Below are positions 21,014-22,709 of a DNA stretch of 22,709 nt, one piece after another (position 1 is the first letter of the stretch; every line of letters begins with the position of its first letter). The DNA comes from a virus. Below the pieces are notes generated by a model. It was not told the DNA's origin and made no database searches. It saw only the letters and a list, made by a program, of their open reading frames with translations. Where the stretch lies: positions 1-22,709 of IMG/VR virus record IMGVR_UViG_3300008259_002435. The stretch is one strand, 5' to 3'. The translations under genes were made by a program, and so were the position numbers.

Positions 21014-21986
21014 AGTTGTTCTTTGTGTCGCATAAGTTTTTGACCCATTCTTTATTAAATGAACCAATGATGTTCTTTTGAATTTTACCTGTACCTATTT
21101 GTTCCACCAAATCTTTAAGATTCAGTCTATATATTATCTCAAACAATCTAGGATCACGATATGGGTCTAATATTTGAAAGTTAGGGAACCAATGTCTAAA
21201 GTACGTATGGGTATTTATGTAATAGATGGCGTTGGTTATGTCTTCTCTACTATTAAAAGGTATATAGTCTTTTGATTCTTTAGGATCGTATAATGGTGTA
21301 GTTATCTCAACCAAATGCTTTGATTGATTATACATGTCACCGTTATGTGTTACAGTTAAATCTCCGTAGAATCCTGTGATTAGTTTATCATGTTGATAAA
21401 AACTATCTCTAACGTATTCTCCATAATCAACGTCATCGTTTGGTCTAGGCTGTCTTTCTTCATATATGATGTACTTGAAGGGCAAGTTCTTAAATCTACC
21501 TTCATATGTTTTATCAATTACGCAATCAAACATACGTTGATGATATTGCGTTATGTATGCAAGTGTGCTACTATCTAGTCCTGCAGTGTAGGCAATTTTA
21601 GTTGCACCTAACTTATGACATGCTCTTAAATTCTCTAATAAAAGTTCGTAGACACGTGTAAGTATTGAAGTGTAACTTAATTCATCATTTATATAAGAAA
21701 TATATTGAATTGGCTTTCTGTCAACATAATCAAAGTAAAGAGTGTCACTAGGTATTTCTTCGCCAATTACTATGTTTGTCAATAAGATATTATCAGTCTT
21801 GTATAATTTGAAGTCTTTGTGGAATGAAAATTCAATCCCAGTCTCTGTGAAATTCACATAATTGCCACCACACTCACCCAATTTGTACCCATAACATTTA
21901 GGTTCATGCGAGGTAGACAACCACAAATCATTTATCTTTGTATGAAATGGTAGATGAGATTTAGCATGAGACAGTGTAAAATACAT
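21000..21986 (-). CDS. Asparagine-synthetase-like PP-loop protein without glutaminase domain
   Basis: The 328-residue protein has KIAYTAGLDSSTLAYI (130-145), a variant of the SGGxDS PP-loop that binds ATP in asparagine synthetase and related amide-forming enzymes, with Thr-Ala in place of Ser-Gly. Downstream, GFYGDLTVTH and LDPYRDPRLFEIIYRL (near 270-285) resemble the C-terminal half of that family. The N-terminal 100 residues are beta-rich and lack the N-terminal Cys of a glutaminase domain. It might activate a carboxylate with ATP and couple it to an amine, like some sugar-amidation enzymes, but that is inference. TATAAATA ends 4 bases before its ATG, and no ribosome binding site is seen. 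Confidence 0.78.
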   Translation of the reverse strand: MYFTLSHAKSHLPFHTKINDLWLSTSHEPKCYGYKLGECGGNYVNFTETGIEFSFHKDFKLYKTDNILLTNIVIGEEIPSDTLYFDYVDRKPIQYISYINDELSYTSILTRVYELLLENLRACHKLGATKIAYTAGLDSSTLAYITQYHQRMFDCVIDKTYEGRFKNLPFKYIIYEERQPRPNDDVDYGEYVRDSFYQHDKLITGFYGDLTVTHNGDMYNQSKHLVEITTPLYDPKESKDYIPFNSREDITNAIYYINTHTYFRHWFPNFQILDPYRDPRLFEIIYRLNLKDLVEQIGTGKIQKNIIGSFNKEWVKNLCDTKNNYDKF

Positions 21987-21990
21987 CCAG

Positions 21991-21998
21991 TATTTATA
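21991..21998 (-). promoter_or_regulatory. T4-type late promoter (exact TATAAATA)
   Basis: An exact match to the T4 late consensus lies directly after the porin terminator and 4 bases before the ATG at 21986. With T4 spacing transcription would start inside the ATG, so the real start site needs care. Confidence 0.75.
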
Positions 21999-22002
21999 TG
22001 GT

Positions 22003-22024
22003 AAAAGGCTCCAAAGAGCCTTTT
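22003..22024 (-). terminator. Rho-independent terminator after porin gene
   Basis: AAAAGGCTC and GAGCCTTTT form a 9-base stem with a 4-base loop, 19 bases after the porin stop codon. The GC core of five pairs is flanked by A and T runs; on the minus strand it ends in TTTT. The symmetry allows function in both directions, but no plus-strand gene approaches it. Confidence 0.85.
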
Positions 22025-22042
22025 GGTTTTATCTCATTGAGA

Positions 22043-22708
22043 TTAGAAGCGATGTGTTATACCAACTCCAACTTGTTTAACATCACGTGCTGTACCAGTT
22101 GCATCAACGTTACGATAGTTAACTCCAACAAGAGTACGCTTGCTAAAATTATAATCAGCACCTAAATGTGTGTAAAATACTTGTGTACCACCTAATTTTG
22201 CGCTTGCACCATATACTGTGCTTTTCTCAGCACCTTGTGTATGTTGGGCAACAACAGCATTAACACCTAGTACTTTTGCGCTTGCGCTATAACTAGTTGC
22301 TTCTATGCCCACACCATTTTGTGTGCGGTCATAAGTTGCCGTAACACCTTTGATTGGTGTCAGTGCAAAGAATGTACCATTGCTGATACGTAGACCACGC
22401 AAATTGTGTACGTCACCTGCAACACTACCATACAATGTACCGAATGCATCATTGTTAGTAATTGCTAAGAAGTGACTATGTAGATTGCGACCTAAGTCAA
22501 CACTGCCTAAACTGTTTGCCAAGCCAATCGTAGATTGACGGTTACCCAATTTAGTATCAGCACCACCTGTTGGATCGTTAGCTGCCAAACTAGTATCTAA
22601 TACTACACGTGCCTTCAAACCACTACCAATGTTTTCTGTAGCAGAAAATGTGATGTTGCTTGTTGGATCAGTAGCAAGACTTGTTGCGCTTACAGCACCA
22701 ATTTTGGT
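22043..22708 (-). CDS. Outer-membrane porin, partial (N-terminus beyond right edge)
   Basis: The frame is open to the right edge, giving the last 221 residues. It shows porin traits: FSATENIGSGLKARVVLDTSL, in parts FSATENIGSG and LKARVVLDTSL, like the early strands of betaproteobacterial porins; NRQSTIGLANSLGSVDLGR, a typical strand-turn-strand with Gly-Ser and LGR; alternating strands such as GVTATYDRTQNGVGIEATSY; and a terminal GVGITHRF, ending in the Phe that the Bam machinery recognises. It would form a trimeric channel in the host outer membrane. A porin in a T4-like phage is unusual; lambdoid phages are known to carry porins that alter receptor use. It ends in a strong terminator. Confidence 0.88.
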   Translation of the reverse strand, partial: TKIGAVSATSLATDPTSNITFSATENIGSGLKARVVLDTSLAANDPTGGADTKLGNRQSTIGLANSLGSVDLGRNLHSHFLAITNNDAFGTLYGSVAGDVHNLRGLRISNGTFFALTPIKGVTATYDRTQNGVGIEATSYSASAKVLGVNAVVAQHTQGAEKSTVYGASAKLGGTQVFYTHLGADYNFSKRTLVGVNYRNVDATGTARDVKQVGVGITHRF

Positions 22709-22709
22709 A

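Noticed and set aside
1-22709. tRNA genes, CRISPR arrays, insertion sequences, integrase or attachment sites
   Set aside because: Intergenic gaps are all shorter than 170 bases and hold only promoters or hairpins; no cloverleaf, repeat-spacer array or transposase sequence was seen.

Overview
The window is a piece of the genome of a T4-like (contractile-tailed) bacteriophage. Every supported gene lies on the minus strand, so transcription runs from high to low coordinates. Genes are tightly packed, mostly joined by 1-30 base overlaps, and the DNA is AT-rich. The phage assignment rests on a large terminase with ATPase and nuclease motifs, a phage-type thymidylate synthase, a spanin-like lysis pair, many small conserved phage proteins and TATAAATA-type late promoters. 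The host is probably a Gram-negative, likely a betaproteobacterium: one gene encodes the end of an outer-membrane porin, and another encodes a lipoprotein whose mature end is Cys followed by four Gly, a style common in that class. The host call is inference.

Layout in transcription order (right to left). (1) 22.7-22.0 kb: end of a porin gene, a hairpin terminator, then an exact TATAAATA late promoter. (2) 22.0-18.9 kb: an asparagine-synthetase-like PP-loop protein, then a large fusion protein with an N-terminal P-loop-like region and two methyltransferase domains. (3) 18.8-15.0 kb: a block of strong sigma70-type promoters (TTGACA, 17-base spacer, TATAAT/TACAAT) driving a small unknown gene plus a methyltransferase, another small gene, a MoxR-type AAA+ ATPase, and its partner with an HExxH peptidase-like region and a VWA domain. 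(4) 15.0-11.6 kb: a run of small conserved phage genes, interrupted by a lipoprotein that resembles a TIM-barrel glycoside hydrolase. (5) 11.5-6.9 kb: FkbM methyltransferase, thymidylate synthase, a small gene, a broken sugar epimerase, an intact DegT-type aminotransferase, and a broken radical SAM gene. (6) 6.9-5.85 kb: lysis-type cassette (membrane coiled-coil protein, Rz1-like lipoprotein, a second lipoprotein). (7) 5.8-4.6 kb: a protein with two NDGTGD modules and two small proteins carrying a T4-like capsid-targeting peptide. (8) 4.6-0 kb: methyltransferase, P-loop-like protein, terminase large subunit, and the start of a large conserved phage protein running off the left edge.

How it fits together: packaging, head-content, lysis and surface-modification genes appear to be late genes behind TAAATA-type promoters, while the AAA+/VWA pair and neighbours sit behind host-sigma70-type promoters and are probably early. 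Enzymes that modify sugars or add methyl groups are numerous (DegT, epimerase, FkbM, radical SAM, four further methyltransferase domains, PP-loop protein), suggesting a glycan or surface modification cargo set, part of which is decaying. The most notable signals are late promoters placed so close to start codons that the mRNAs would be leaderless, stop codons built into promoter hexamers, the capsid-targeting-like N-termini, the three-part fusion protein, and phage-borne porin and glycosidase-like lipoprotein genes.
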